A DNA stretch of 58,219 nucleotides, from assembly GCA_014904985.1 (NCBI GenBank), contig MU129201.1, positions 1 through 58,219 of the forward strand, read 5' to 3'. The notes under the pieces were generated by a model. The model saw only the letters and a program-made list of their open reading frames with translations, made no database searches and had not been told where the DNA came from. The first letter of the stretch is position 1. Each line of letters opens with the position of its first letter. Below, one piece after another: positions 9,113 to 20,869 of this stretch. The translations under genes and the position numbers were made by a program. The DNA comes from Hydnum rufescens UP504. Its lineage: Eukaryota; Basidiomycota; Agaricomycetes; Cantharellales; Hydnaceae.

Positions 9113-11176
9113 ATGGCTACCCCAACTGCTAGACCAATGCCTAGGCCATCTGCCAAGGATGCTCCTTACTTCAAGGGCAAATGACTTGAAAGCTTTCTCA
9201 CTGACTATGAAGCCTGCTGTGATGAAGCCCTGTATGATGATATCAAGAAATGTGAAAATTTAGCCAGGTATTGCAATGATGATGCCAGAGAACTAATTAA
9301 AAATCTTCCTGAAGTAAAGAGGGGATCCTTCAAAGCCTTATCAGAGAGACTTCATGACTTTTATGGTTTGAGTGACAGAAGACAAAAGTATACTTGAGAA
9401 AGGTTGGCCAAGTTCTGCTACCATTCAAGATCCATGAACAGTGAGGCAGACCTGGATGAATATTATTGTGAATTTGTTACACAGGTACAACACCTTGCTA
9501 AGAAAGGTACAATTGCTGATAGAGATTGAGATGACCTGTTCTGGCAGGGAATCCCTCAATGATTGCAGAAGGTGGCATATCCAAATTTGTGAGAGACTAA
9601 AGGGTTTGATCCTACAAAACCACTGGAATATTCTGCTGCTTCCAAGTGTATCAAGCTGTGTGTTACTGAGGATCTTCACTACAATCCAGGACACCTCCCC
9701 AAATCCAGCTATGGATGCTGCAGTTCAGGTTTAAACCTGTGGAACCTGAGTTTAAACCTGAACCTGACCCAGGTCAGGTTCCATTGGGGTCAGGTTTCAT
9801 TTCATTTTCTTCAGGTCAGGTTCAGGTTTTGCCCTTGCCCTGAATCCAAAACCAGTCTCAAACCAGGTTTAAACCAGAACCTGAAAGGTAGGGTGTAGGT
9901 TCCATTCCATGTAAATTGACCATTATTCTGGCACCAAATCTGGCAATTTACACATGTGACTATAGTTCTGGAGTCAGAAGTCACATGACTTGGCCATCAA
10001 ATAAGGTAATTGGTGCAGGTCACAAGTCACATGACAGAATGTAGTGACTAAATACCATCTCCAGAAGATGTGTGAGCAGTAAATTGAAGTGAATGGGGGC
10101 TAGGAAGGAGATGTGGATCTAAAGCAGGATGTAAAGGGAGTGGCAGAGGCAGAGACTTGAGCAGAGGGTGTAGATATTCTGTAGTACCCCCTGAAAACAT
10201 TGGCTTCCCTCATACCTCAGGTTTCAGGTTTAAACCAGGTGTAAACCTGAACCTGACCTGAATGAGACTGAACCTCAGGTCAGGTTCAGGTTTTGCCCTC
10301 ATGGGTGATTTTGGAACCTGGTCAGGTTTAGGTTTTGCCCAAATTGGGCAAAACCTGACCAAAACCTGACCATGGCAACCATAAATCCAGCAGCAAGTTG
10401 TTGATAACTCACAAGAAGTCTAAAGCAAAAAAGTCTTATTACAAGCATAAATCAGATTCAGATTCCTCAAGCTCAAGTTCTTCAGACTCCTCAGATGATG
10501 AATCACCAGCAAAGGAGCCAGAAAGTGACAGTGAAAGTGAAGTCCCAGTACAAGCAACTACTTCTCCCAAAAAGGCAGTTGTGTGTCATAAAGCACCAGT
10601 AATTCCTACCATTTGAAATGTAGCTGATCAAGTAGGAGAGCTGGCTAGGTCATTTGATGAAATGAACATCCACTTTGCTAGGTCCTTGCCCAATGATAAC
10701 CCTTGCCCCAACAGTAATCAAGTTCACCCACAAACTTCTAGTCCTGCTACATATCCTAACAACTATCCCCTTGGAATGCCTCAGAATCAGTACACAAATA
10801 AGTCAGCAGAAGGATCAGGAAACAATTTGGTTTGCTGGTTCTGTGATAAAGTTGGAACTCATAATGTAGGCATGAAGAATTGTCCAGATGCTCAGGCAAT
10901 GATAAGACAGAATCTGATCAAATACTCAATTGAAGGACAGCTTGTGAAGATGGATGGATCTAGACTACCTCGAGGAATCCCAGGCCAAGGAGGATTTAAG
11001 CAAGCTATTATAGATGAGATCAAGAGGTTTGGATCAGACATTCCCAACACTAGTCACTCTGGAGCATGCAGTTTGGTAGATGACTATGGTCATTCTCCAT
11101 TCCAAGGACAAGCCTATGCTATAGAAGCAGACTACAGGGTTTATCCAGTAGCCAAGCAGGAGAAGCCAAATGTTTG
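9113..11176 (+). pseudogene. gag: gag of E1 (interrupted by a MITE)
   Basis: Starts ATG at 9113 with the N-terminus ATPTARPMPRPSAKDAPYFKGK, closely matching E2 at 15934, then meets TGA at 9182, the same codon position as in E2 (16006). Capsid-like text (DYEACCDEALYDD, LPEVKRGSFKALSERL, SEADLDEYY) follows, with stops in place of Arg. After the MITE the frame resumes with an acidic Ser run (SDSDSSSSSSSDSSDDE, about 10455-10505) and a zinc knuckle CWFCDKVGTHNVGMKNC (10833-10883), then LPRGIPGQGG. In such elements Gag packages the element RNA into cytoplasmic particles. Stops and the insertion make it non-functional. Confidence 0.8.
9710..10383. mobile_element. 674-bp MITE inserted in E1 gag, 8-bp target duplication
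   Basis: Bounded by the direct repeat AATCCAGC (9702-9709 and 10384-10391). Ends are TATGGATGC at left and GCAACCATA at right, an inverted repeat with one mismatch. The interior is rich in CAGGTTTAAACCTG and AACCTGACC in both orientations. Size, short inverted ends and an 8-bp duplication fit a non-autonomous hAT-like element. It has no coding content and no CpG. Confidence 0.8.
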
Positions 11177-11229
11177 ATTCACGCCAATGGTAGAGCCTCC
11201 AGCCTCCCAAGGAACATAAAGTCAGTCAA

Positions 11230-12603
11230 TTGCCAGATCACAAGGTCACAGTGGAAATCCCTCCTCAAAATCTTGCCAAACTAAATTCTGAAAATCACCC
11301 CAAACACCCTGCTGAACCAATAGCTGCTCCCAAGGTGAACCCAGTCCCAGAAAGGAAACAAGTAATTGAAAATGTCCCAGTGCCACCCATGAATACTCAC
11401 TTTTTGAATGCACAAAACCCAGAATCAGGCATTTTACCTGCAGATACTCTCAAGCAGCCTCCTTCCATCCAACCTCCTCCCATTCATGTGCCCCAGCCCA
11501 TAGTTGATATCAAGGAAACTGCTCCACCCAAAGCCTGGAAGGCCAACATTCCTCAAGAAGATATCAAAATGGGGTTTGATGCTCCTGAAATGAAAATTCC
11601 AAAGCAGGCTCCAGCCTTTTGATTTACAACTGATCTCCAGGATGCATGTGAAGATAAAGATGTAGCAGAGAAGGTGTTGGACCAGATGATTGAAGTATCA
11701 CTGGGAGACTTCCTTGGAACTGCAATTGGCCCAGAAAAAATACTCACATCAAGGTTGAAGTTAAAGAAGGAACCCACAGGAAAATATCATGAACCACTCA
11801 CAGTAAACATTGTCAATAGCACAGCATACCAGGACATTCAGGAGCTTGAAAATGCTGAATATCTGGACAGCTCAGATGATGAACTGACTTACGAGGACAT
11901 TTACCCTCCAGGACACCAACACCCACTGAAATGGCTCTACAAATCCCATCTGCTGAAGGCAAAATGACTGTTAGCCATGGCCACTGGAAACATTCAAGCC
12001 AAAGTTGCTGGTGAAGAAGATGTAACACTAATGCTGGACACAGGTTCTGAGCTGAACCTCATGTTGAAAGAGACCATGGAATGATTTCACCTGCCAATGG
12101 ATCCAGATGGCCAACAATGGTCTCTTCAAGGAGTCAATAGTGGACCAGAACCTCTCCTAGGATGCTGTCAAAATATCCCCATAGAAGTTGGAGGTATTCA
12201 CTTTGACCATGATTTCTTTGTTAAAAGTGGAAACTTCAATGACCATGAATTGTTATTGGGGCAACCCTGGTTGATGGCATATGGTGCACAAATAGGATAT
12301 GGTGGTTCAAATGATGGGAACAATAGTATGAAATTTCAGATATACAAGAAGGGAAACACAGAGAATGCATCAGTAATAGTACCAGCACTAGTCAATGAAA
12401 CACAAGAACAAACAAAATTGGGCACAGCAGTCAGGGCAATCCCTCCTGTACCACCAGAACCTCACCCTCAAGAAGACTTCCCAGACCTAGAAGAGCTACA
12501 CAATCAATATGATCACCTGCACATCTCCCCCTCAGTTAATTCTTTAGCAGGATATGCCCCATCAATTCCAACTTTTGGTAGAGAACTTTCAGAGGCCTTA
12601 TGA
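11230..12603 (+). pseudogene. linker and aspartic protease region of E1
   Basis: A Pro-rich linker (11230-11622) is followed by the SLGDFLGTA segment (11698) and a protease core LMLDTGSELNLM at about 12030-12065, which holds the Asp-Thr-Gly active-site motif, then LLGQPWLMAYGAQIGYGG (about 12250-12300). These pepsin-like retroviral-type proteases cut the polyprotein. Stops at 11175, 11620, 11965, 12082 and 12601 break the frame. E2 carries the same order at 17249-18766. Confidence 0.75.
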
Positions 12604-12663
12604 CTACCAGAAACCTGTGCAGCAAACATTGCACCAGAAATAAACAAGTATCTCATTGATGCA

Positions 12664-14363
12664 TTGATAAATGATGGAGGGACAGCAGTGAAATATTTAC
12701 ATGAAGTCTGGAGTGCATCTGCAGCATGTCAAGGCACAGAATTAGAAGAAAATCTTGCAAGGTTATACAAATTATTCAACCCCAAGACTCAAGCCAGTTC
12801 CTCAGCAGAACCTCAAATATTTGGATCTCATCTAGGCCAAATAATTTGAAATGTAGGCAAGACCAAGTACAAGACTGGACAAAAAGAAGAATCCCTTTCC
12901 ACTAGGCATATCCAGGAACCCTGTTATTAGAAAACCCTATAAAGAGCTCAGAGTGCCAGAACTTTCCCCACTATCCACACACCCTCCAGGACTTTCAGAC
13001 TTCCCATTCACAGTAAAATTAACACCAGAAAGAATCAACAAAATCATTTCCAACATACCCAGCAATTTCCTAACAGAAGAAGAATTGAATCTCCTCCTAC
13101 ATGTTGTAGCTTGCCAAGAAAAAGGGATAGCATTTGATGAAGCAGAAAGAGGAATCTTCAAACCAGAATATTTCCCAGACTATGTGATGGAAACTGTACC
13201 TCATGTCCCTTGGGCACTTCCCCCAAAAGCAATTGTGTCCACAATGGTCCAGATGATTAGAGATCAATTAAAAGCAGGAAAATATAAAGTTTCATGGTCA
13301 TCTTACAGATCCCAAATGTTTGCTGTGGCTAAACCCAAAGGGGGTGTAAAGATTGTACATGATCTCCAACCACTGAATGCTGTTTCAGTAAAAGACCCCA
13401 GTCTCCCTCCAAATGTAAATGACTTTTCAGACAGTTTTGTTGGCCATTCAGTGTATGTTGTTGCAGATCTGTTTGCAGGATATGATGGAAGACAAGTTGC
13501 AGAAGAATCCCAGGAGATGACAACAGGTGATTCACCATTAGGACCAGTCAAGCTCACCTCATTACCCCAAGGATACACAAATTCCATGCAAGAATTTATG
13601 TGCACAGTTACACACATGATCAAACCTATGATTCCCCACCTTTGTTGATGACATTTCTGGAAAAGGTCCTAAGACAAGATACAATGAAGAGTCTATCCCA
13701 GAAAACCCAGGAATATGTTGTTTTATATGGGAATTTGCACATGTTGTGGATCACTTGTTTGCAACTTTCATTGAAGCTGGGTGTACAGCATCAGGGACTA
13801 AACTCATGTTAGCAACTCCTCTTATTCATATAGTAGGAAATGTTTGCTCCATAGAAGGAAGAAGACCACACCATGGAATAGTCTCAAAAATCAAGAACTG
13901 GCCACACCCAACCAATGTTAAGGAAGTCAGAGGATTTTTAGGAACAGTTGGAGTCACAAGGAATTGGATCTGGCAGTTTGCACAAATAGCCAAGCCTCTT
14001 ACTCTCCTCACAAAGAAGACTGAACATGAATTTGAATGGACAAACAAAGCAGAGGAAGCCATGAAGGAATTAAAGGAATTAGCAATGGATCTCCCTACAA
14101 GAAAGGCTTTGGACATCAGTATTGTCAATGTAGGAAAGGAAGAAGAACATACCTCAGATTATGGTCTGGTTACACTTGCTGTGGACAGCTCTATTATTGC
14201 AGTAGGATGGATTGAGTATCAAACTCTTGAAGATGGAAGACACCCAATTGTATTTGGATCTACTCCTAATAATGAAGCAGAGACAAAATATTCCCAGCCT
14301 CACATTGAATTAAAGGGATTGTTCAAAGCTATAAAAGCCCAGAGAAATGACCTGTGGGTGTAG
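12664..14363 (+). pseudogene. reverse transcriptase / RNase H start of E1
   Basis: RT domain text from LNLLLHVVACQEKG (about 13085) through MFAVAKPKGGVKIVHDLQPLNAVS (13316-13387), VADLFAGYDG, GPVKLTSLPQGYTNSMQEFM (13540-13600) to FVDDISGKG (about 13640-13670), the FxDD catalytic motif, after which the frame shifts near 13640. The thumb (VCSIEGRRPHHGIV, FLGTVGVTRNWIW, AKPLTLLTKKT) and the start of RNase H (TLAVDSSIIAVGW, NNEAETKYSQPHIELKGL) follow. The sequence ends abruptly at 14363. RT copies element RNA into DNA in the particle. The frameshift and truncation make it a relic. Confidence 0.85.
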
Positions 14364-14999
14364 GGGTTTTTTCTATATAGGATTTGAGAAACCTAAGGGA
14401 GGATTTGAGTTTAGAGCTCAAAACCTTGCCTTAATATGCCAAGGTAAAACAGGTACTTCCCTCCCAATATAGATGGGAATGCCTGTAGGCTTTTAGAACA
14501 GTACTAGGATAGAAGGCTATCTGTACTGGCAATAAGAGTGTTGAGACTGACTGTCTCAGGATTAGTCAAATGGGTAGGGTTCAGAAGAGAGCATTATACT
14601 GTCCTCAAGCAGTTGCCAGTTGGTAGATGAGAGGAGCTGCCAGTCCTCAAGATGGGTATGAGTCAGAAACTGAGGGGTTTGGCTATCCTCAGATTTTCAG
14701 GTAGGTGTCAGGTGTCTCAGAATTCAGTCTTTGTTGTGCCAGCTGGTTGTTAAGCTGAGTCCACAGAAATCTTACAAGGTCTAGGTGTTGACCAGGGAAT
14801 ACCTTCACACAGCCTCACAAAGCACTGTCTGGCTTGTAGTGGTAAGAGGGAAAGAGTTATTATTCTTGGGGGTGTAATGTGCAGATTTTTATATGCTGGC
14901 CCAGAACTCCTGAGTAGCACATGGTATGGATTTTTATTTTTAGATGGGTTCCAGATCTGGCCAGCCTCTTCCTATTATGGAAAGCTCCACCCAGCCTGG
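14364..14999. other. 636 bp between E1 and E2, nothing recognised
   Basis: CpG-poor sequence without a convincing ORF, and no repeat partner that I can see in the window. It joins the truncated end of E1 to the LTR of E2, so it may be a filler or part of a third decayed element. Confidence 0.4.
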
Positions 15000-15856
15000 T
15001 GTAGAAGAGAAATCGTTCGAGCCTCAAAAACCCCTTGAATTAAGCTCTTCAAGGTAATCTGTGTCTTGCCAGCATTGAACTCTAAAAGAGAGGTATGACC
15101 ACTTACACTATGGAAGTCCGCATTTTGGCACATGACTTAAGGACAGGTGATCCAGTAAGGAAGGAGATGAATAAAACAATTAGTAAGGCATTAGAAATGG
15201 ATGGGTAAGATGATTAGTGAGCATGACTAAAGGATGAGTAAGGGGATGAGTAAGTGGATGAGTCATGTGGAGGATTCAGAAAGGTATAAATAGAGAGGGG
15301 ATTTAGTGTAGAAGAGCATCTGAAGAGGAGTCCCTCCAAGGATCAAGGTGCTCCCTGAGGATCATTGAACCCTAGTATCCAAGTACCCATTAGTAGAGAG
15401 AATAATAGTACCTTTAACAAGGAGAAGAGTATAAAAGGGAATAAGAGAATCAGAGTGTGTCAATCTTGCTTAGTTGTGTGAAGTATAGTGGATAGTTGTA
15501 GAACCCTCAGAGTAGGAGTTGCTAGACATCCATTCTTGAAGTCATGTGTTTGAATCCTGAATCTTGCAGTTGTGTCTTGAAGTGTCTTAAGGTCTTGTGT
15601 TCGAATCTTGGTATCTTGGTATCTGCATTTTGGAGTATCTGAAGGCCCAGTGTTCAAATCTTGTGCTGAGCATCTATCTTGGAGTCTTGTGTTCAAGTCC
15701 TGAGGTCAAACTAACAACAAAACTAGTACAAAATAACAGTTGAGTGGCACATAACCCATCAAAACTGATCTGTCCTCATCTAAAACATTCTAAACAAAAC
15801 ACCTTATAACATTTCAACTGATCAGAACAAATAAAGCTCATTAGGTCTCTTCTATA
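15000..15856 (+). mobile_element. 5' LTR of element E2 (TGTAGAAGAG...CTCTTCTATA)
   Basis: Begins TGTAGAAGAGAAATCG at 15000 and ends TCTCTTCTATA at 15856, immediately before TTGGTGGTCCTTACAGG, the primer-binding region. An inverted copy lies at 43486-44292. A TATA box, TATAAATA, lies at 15285-15292, suggesting a transcription start about 30 bp on. It shares TCCGCATTTTG (15108) and a GGATAGTTGTAG..GTTGCTAGACATCC block (15489-15534) with the element at 26119-27640, so these LTR families are related. Confidence 0.75.
15285..15292 (+). promoter_or_regulatory. TATA box in E2 LTR
   Basis: TATAAATA within GGTATAAATAGAGAGG; the same box is kept in the inverted LTR (44000-44007, minus strand) and a related TATAAAAG occurs at 27029 in the 26.1-kb element. 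Confidence 0.55.
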
Positions 15857-15874
15857 ATTGGTGGTCCTTACAGG
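15857..15874 (+). other. primer-binding region of E2
   Basis: ATTGGTGGTCCTTACAGG directly after the LTR; same as 8980-8997 in E1 apart from the first bases. It contains TGG as required to pair with a tRNA CCA end. I cannot name the tRNA. Confidence 0.5.
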
Positions 15875-15933
15875 GGGTTGCAATTTTGATCAATTTTGTG
15901 CACTCAAATCAAGTCTAAATCAATTAATTCAGT

Positions 15934-17179
15934 ATGACAACACCTCAAACCCCTCAATTAATGCCAAGGCCTTCTGCTAAGGATGCTCCATATTTCAAAG
16001 GAAAGTGACTGGACAAGTTTCTTATTGATTATGAAGCATGCTGTGAAGAAGCATTATATACAGATGAGGAGAAGTGTAAGCATTTGGTACGATATTGTCA
16101 CAGAGTTGTTAAAGAATCTTCCTGAAGCAAAAGGAAACTCCTTTAAAGAACTCACAGACAGGCTTAGGGATTTCTATGGACAAACTGACAACAAGAAGAG
16201 GTACACCAGGGAACATCTAGCTCGCTATTGTTTCAAGCCTTGTTCAATTAAGAGTGAAGCAGACCTTGACACATACTATTGAAAGTTTGTGACTCAAGCT
16301 CATCACTTACAAGCAAAAGGAATGATTGTGGAGAGGGATGAAAATGATTTATTCTGGCAAGGAATACCCTGAGAAGTTCAACAAGTAGTATTACCCTACC
16401 TTTGAGTGCTCCCAGGTTTTGATGACTCTAAACCCCTCAGCCATTTCGCAGCTTATAAATGCATAAAGTCCTGCCTTAAGGATGATGTGTATTACAACAT
16501 TCAAGATCTGCATAAGCACAAGGGAAAGACTTACTACAAGGGCAAAGTCAGATTCAAGAAAAACTATTACAAACACTCAAAACCAGACTTGGATTCTTCA
16601 GATTCTTCAGATTCAGATTCCAGTGATGATGAATCAGAGGAAGAAGGGTCAAGTAGTGATAGTGATAGTGTAAAAATGCGGATGGAAATGCCCCCAAGGA
16701 GAGGATTGGCCCCACATAAATCAGCCTCTACTCCAGCCCTAAAAACAGTTTCAGATCAAGTAGGTGAATTGGCAAAATCATTTAATGAAATGAAAATACA
16801 CCTTGCATGATCTTATCTGAACAGCAATTTACCTACACCTGATCACCAGACAAGAACTGAGAACCAGGGAATCGACAGTCCTGCTACTTATCCCAATAAT
16901 ATCCCAAGGAATTCCAATTGTTATCCTGACAGATATTTGGAAGGATCAAGGAGTGTGGTTATTTGTTGGTTCTGTGACAAGACTGGAGTTCATGCAGTAG
17001 GAATGAAGAATTGCCCAGATGTACAGCTAATGATTCATCAGGGGATGATCAAGTATGCTGTGGATGGAATATTGGTCAAGAGTGATGGAACATGTTTACC
17101 AAGAGGAATTCCTGGACAAGGAGGAATTAAGCAAGCAATAATAAATGAGCTGCAGAGTCTTACCCCTCCAAATTCTTGA
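15934..17179 (+). pseudogene. gag: gag of E2
   Basis: ATG at 15934, N-terminus TTPQTPQLMPRPSAKDAPYFKGK, then TGA at 16006, the same position as in E1. Capsid text DYEACCEEAL, RYTREHLARYC, SIKSEADLDTYY continues with TGA in place of Arg (16279). An acidic Ser/Asp run lies at about 16590-16670. The zinc knuckle CWFCDKTGVHAVGMKNC spans 16964-17014, followed by DGTCLPRGIPGQGG. Closest relative in the window is E1 gag. Expected role: capsid formation and RNA binding. Confidence 0.82.
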
Positions 17180-17248
17180 ACTGTTAGTGCTTGCAGTGTG
17201 GTGGATGAATATGGGTGACCACTTTTTCAAGGACAATCATACACAGTA

Positions 17249-18766
17249 ATGGAAGAACCAAGAGTCAATCCAGTTGCAAAATCTGACAAGCCTGAAGTCA
17301 GATATACTCCCATGGGTGAGAGGCCCCACAACAAGATTTCTTGCTTGCCTAAGCATCAAGTTACTGTCAAGATACCACCTTGGAATGTAGCACATCCTGT
17401 ACCAGAAACTCACCCCAGTCCACCCCAGCAACCAGTTGTGGAAATGGAAGTAGATGATGAACATGAAATTGAGAAAATGTGGCCACAAGAGGCTAAAAAG
17501 GGCCCAGAAAAAGAGCCAAAACCAGCCTATGTTCTGCATTTTCCACCACCCCCAGTCATTTCAACTCCATTTCTTGATGCAAGCACAAAAACTCCATCAG
17601 CTGAAATTCAGAAACCCAAAGAGAAACATCCCCAAGTGGTGATATTGCAAAGAAATCATAAACCCAAGGAATCACTCCTGAAAGAACAGCTTCCAGCAGA
17701 AGAAAAGACAAAGAATGTCAAGTTCAAAAACAACATTCAACAGGAGGACATAGAAATGGAAGTGGACTCACCAGAGAAACATTTGCCTAAGAGTGGACCA
17801 GCATTCAAGTTTACAACAGAGTTTCAGGATGCATGTGAAGACAAGGAAGTGGTAAAAAAGGTATTAAATCAAAAGATAGAAATATCTTTAGGGGACTTTC
17901 TTGGAATAGCACCTGGGCCTGCTAAGTTGTTTGCTGCTGGGCTAAAGTTAAAAAGGGAACCAACAAGCAAGCATAGGGACCCTCTTACTGTGAGCTCTGC
18001 AGCATATGAAGAAGGAGAGATTAGCGAATCATCAGATGAATCATCAGAAGGAGGATTGGAGCTTGAAGAAGATGTGAAGGAACCTTGGGAATGGTTGTAT
18101 AGGGCTCATCTGATCCATGCAAAACCAAGGAGGATGTTCGCAGTGGCCACAGGGAAGGTTAATGGCAAGGTGATGGGAAGAGAAGATGTGTCTCTTATGA
18201 TCAACTCAGGATCTGAATTGAATCTAATTTCAAGTGAGGCCATGGAAAAGCTGAACATCCCTATGGATCATGATGGAGAATGATGGTCACTTCAAGGAAT
18301 CAATAGTGGACCTGAACCTCTACTAGGATGTTGTTGAGATGTCCAAGTAGAAATAGGTGGAATATGTTTTGACCATCATTTCTTCATAAAAAATGGGAAA
18401 TTTGTGGACCATGATGTCCTGTTAGGCCAACCTTGGCTTATGAATATGGGTGCCCAGATATCATATGGAGTAAAAGAAGGAAAAGGAGGAATGACAATTC
18501 AGGCTTTCCAGAATGGAGATATGGACCAATCGTCAGTACTGATGCAAGCACTAGTGAATGAATCACAGGAAAAGACAAAGCTAGTCAACTCCATTTCAGT
18601 CATTCCACTGAAATCACCTATAGAACAAGAACCCACCAGCACAACAGAAGAAGAGATGATGTTGGACCAATACCAGAGAGTGAAGGCCACCCCATCATAT
18701 AGTTCAGTAAAAGGAGATGCTCCTTCAATCCCAACATTTGGAAGAGAACTTTCAGAAGCCTTATGA
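17249..18766 (+). pseudogene. linker and aspartic protease of E2, active-site Asp changed
   Basis: A 344-codon open stretch (17249-18283) holds a Pro/Lys-rich linker, SLGDFLGIAPGP, an acidic region (EEGEISESSDESSEGG) and a protease core where the expected Asp-Ser-Gly reads INSGSELNL, with Asn at 18203-18205. E1 has LDTGSELNL here. AAC instead of GAC after ATC is the CpG-to-CpA change expected from deamination on the other strand. Downstream LLGQPWLMNMGAQISYG matches E1. Stops at 18281 and 18335 follow. Confidence 0.78.
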
Positions 18767-18796
18767 CTCCCAGAGGTCAAAAAGAAGGTTGAAGAA

Positions 18797-20617
18797 TTGA
18801 AGGAAAACAAGTATGTCATGGATGCTTTGGTGAACAAGCATGGAATCGCTGCAAGAAATCTACAAAATGCATGGAGATCATCAGCCTCATTTGCAGAAAA
18901 CAACCTTGAAGCTTGCATACAGAAGACTATAAGAAGCCTCCTGCCTCAAGAAATAAGTCAAGTAGCCAGCCAACACTTAGCCCAGATCATACAGACCAAC
19001 CATAAGACAAAGTACAAGACAGTGGATAAGAAGAAAAATCCTGTTCCACTTGGAGTAACTCAGAGATCAGTCATACAGGAACCATACAAGGATTTACCAT
19101 CATTAAACCTTTCCCCATTGCTTACACATCCTCCACAATTAAAGGACTTTCAATACACCAAGAAATTAACACCTGAATGAATCAAGAAGATCATTTCAAA
19201 CATACCTAATGATTTCCTTACAGAACAAGAACTTTATTTGCTTCTTCATGTGGTGGCTCAACAAGAAAAAGGATTGGCTTTTGACAAATCTGAAAGAGGG
19301 ATCTTCAAATCTGAATATTTTCCAGATTATGTTATGGAAACCATTCCTCATATACCATGGGAATTGCCCCCCATCAAACCTCCTAAGGTGATTGTAGCTC
19401 AAATGATACAGATGATCAAATAACAGTTGGCAGCAGGAAAGTATAAAATATCCTGGTCTTCTTATCATTCTCAGATGTTTGCAGTGGCTAAGCCAAAAGG
19501 TGGTTTTCAAATTGTTCATGATCTTCAACCTCTCAATGCAGTGTCAGTCAGAGATTCAAGCCTACCCCCAAACATCAATGATTTCGCAGACAGCTTTGTA
19601 GGACATTCAGTGTATATTGTTGCTGACCTGTTTGCTGGATATGATGGACAATGAGTGGCAGAAGAGTTGCAAGAATTGACAACATCAGATTCACCATTGG
19701 GACCAGTAAAGTTAACATCATTACCTCAAGGGTATACCAATAGCATGCAAGAGTTTATGTGCACAGTAAGACACATGATCAAACCAATGATTCCACATGA
19801 AGCAGATGCATTTGTTGATGATGTAACTGGAAAGGGACCAAAAACAAGATATAAGGATGAACCGATTCCAGGAAACCCCAATATTTGACGATTTATTTGG
19901 GAATTTGCACATACAGTGGATTGGTTGTTTGCAACCTTTGCAAAAGCCAGATGTACAGCCTCAGGCAACAAGCTGGTCCTAGCAACACCACTGGTCAATA
20001 TAGTAGGAAATGTGTGTTCAATGGAAGGAAGACACCCTCACCATGGAATAGTTACAAAAATATTGAATTGGCCACAGCCAATCAATGTCAAGGAAGTCTG
20101 TGGTTTTCTGGGAACAGTTGGGGTCACAAGAAATTGGATCTGGAAGTATGCTGAGATAGCCAAGCCTTTAACACAATTGACAAAGAAGACCATGAAGGAG
20201 TTTGAATGGACTGAAGAAGCCGCACAAGCAATACAAAGACTGAAAGAATTAGCATCAGATTTACCCACCAGATGGTCATTGGACATCTCAATTGCCAATG
20301 TTAAGCCCCTGGGTGAGAGAACCTCATATTATGGTTTGGTTACCCTTGCAGTAGACAGTTCAGTCATAGCAGTGGGGTGGATAGAATACCAGACTTTAGA
20401 AGATGGCAGATATCCTCTTGTATTTGGCTCAATCACTAACAATGAGGCAGAGTCATGGTATTCACAACCTCAGTTGGAGCTGAAAGGTCTATACAAAGCC
20501 CTAATGGCACAGAGAAATGATTTATGGGGTATTCACTTCAAGGTGGAAGTAGATGCAAAATTCTTGAAACAGACTATCAACATTCCAGGGCTACCTAATC
20601 AGGCCATGTCAAGGTGA
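18797..20617 (+). pseudogene. reverse transcriptase and RNase H of E2
   Basis: Reading passes through LLHVVAQQEKGLAFDKSERGIF, MFAVAKPKGGFQIVHDLQPL (19473-19532), VADLFAGYDG, VKLTSLPQGYTNSMQEFM, and the catalytic FVDDVTGKG (19811-19837), with stops at 19178, 19421, 19652 and 19885 where an Arg or similar is expected. The connection/thumb GFLGTVGVTRNWIW (20105-20146) and RNase H text TLAVDSSVIAVGW, NNEAESWYSQPQLELKGLYKA and IHFKVEVDAKFL (20530-20570) follow. The RT copies element RNA; RNase H removes the template. The four stops make it inactive. Confidence 0.85.
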
Positions 20618-20869
20618 ATTTCATATATACAATTGTTTGATTTTGAACTGATGCATGTGCTGGCTACAAGACATGTGGGGCTGGATGGTTTATTGTGATG
20701 GCCAAAGGATGGGAATGATATGGATGATATGGAAGATGAGCTTGAGGTCACGGAGTTGGGCCATTTTCTTTCTGGGCTGCAGTACCTAGCAGAGTGGGAA
20801 GAAGGACAAGGACAGTTAAAGGGTGTTAGTATGAGTATGAAAACCTGATTAAAAAGCAAAGCATATGAA

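Larger units (their letters stand above)
8980..14363 (+). mobile_element. Ty3-like LTR retroelement E1, 3'-truncated, CpG-depleted
   Basis: Primer-binding region, gag with a zinc-knuckle, aspartic protease, reverse transcriptase and the start of RNase H are recognisable in order; integrase and the 3' LTR are absent. The coding strand breaks off at 14363 in the AQRNDLW segment, where E2 continues into IHFKVEVDAKF. Frequent TGA codons stand where E2 or the family has Arg or Trp. No CG dinucleotide is present from 8729 to 10970. A MITE (9710-10383) splits gag. Confidence 0.85.
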
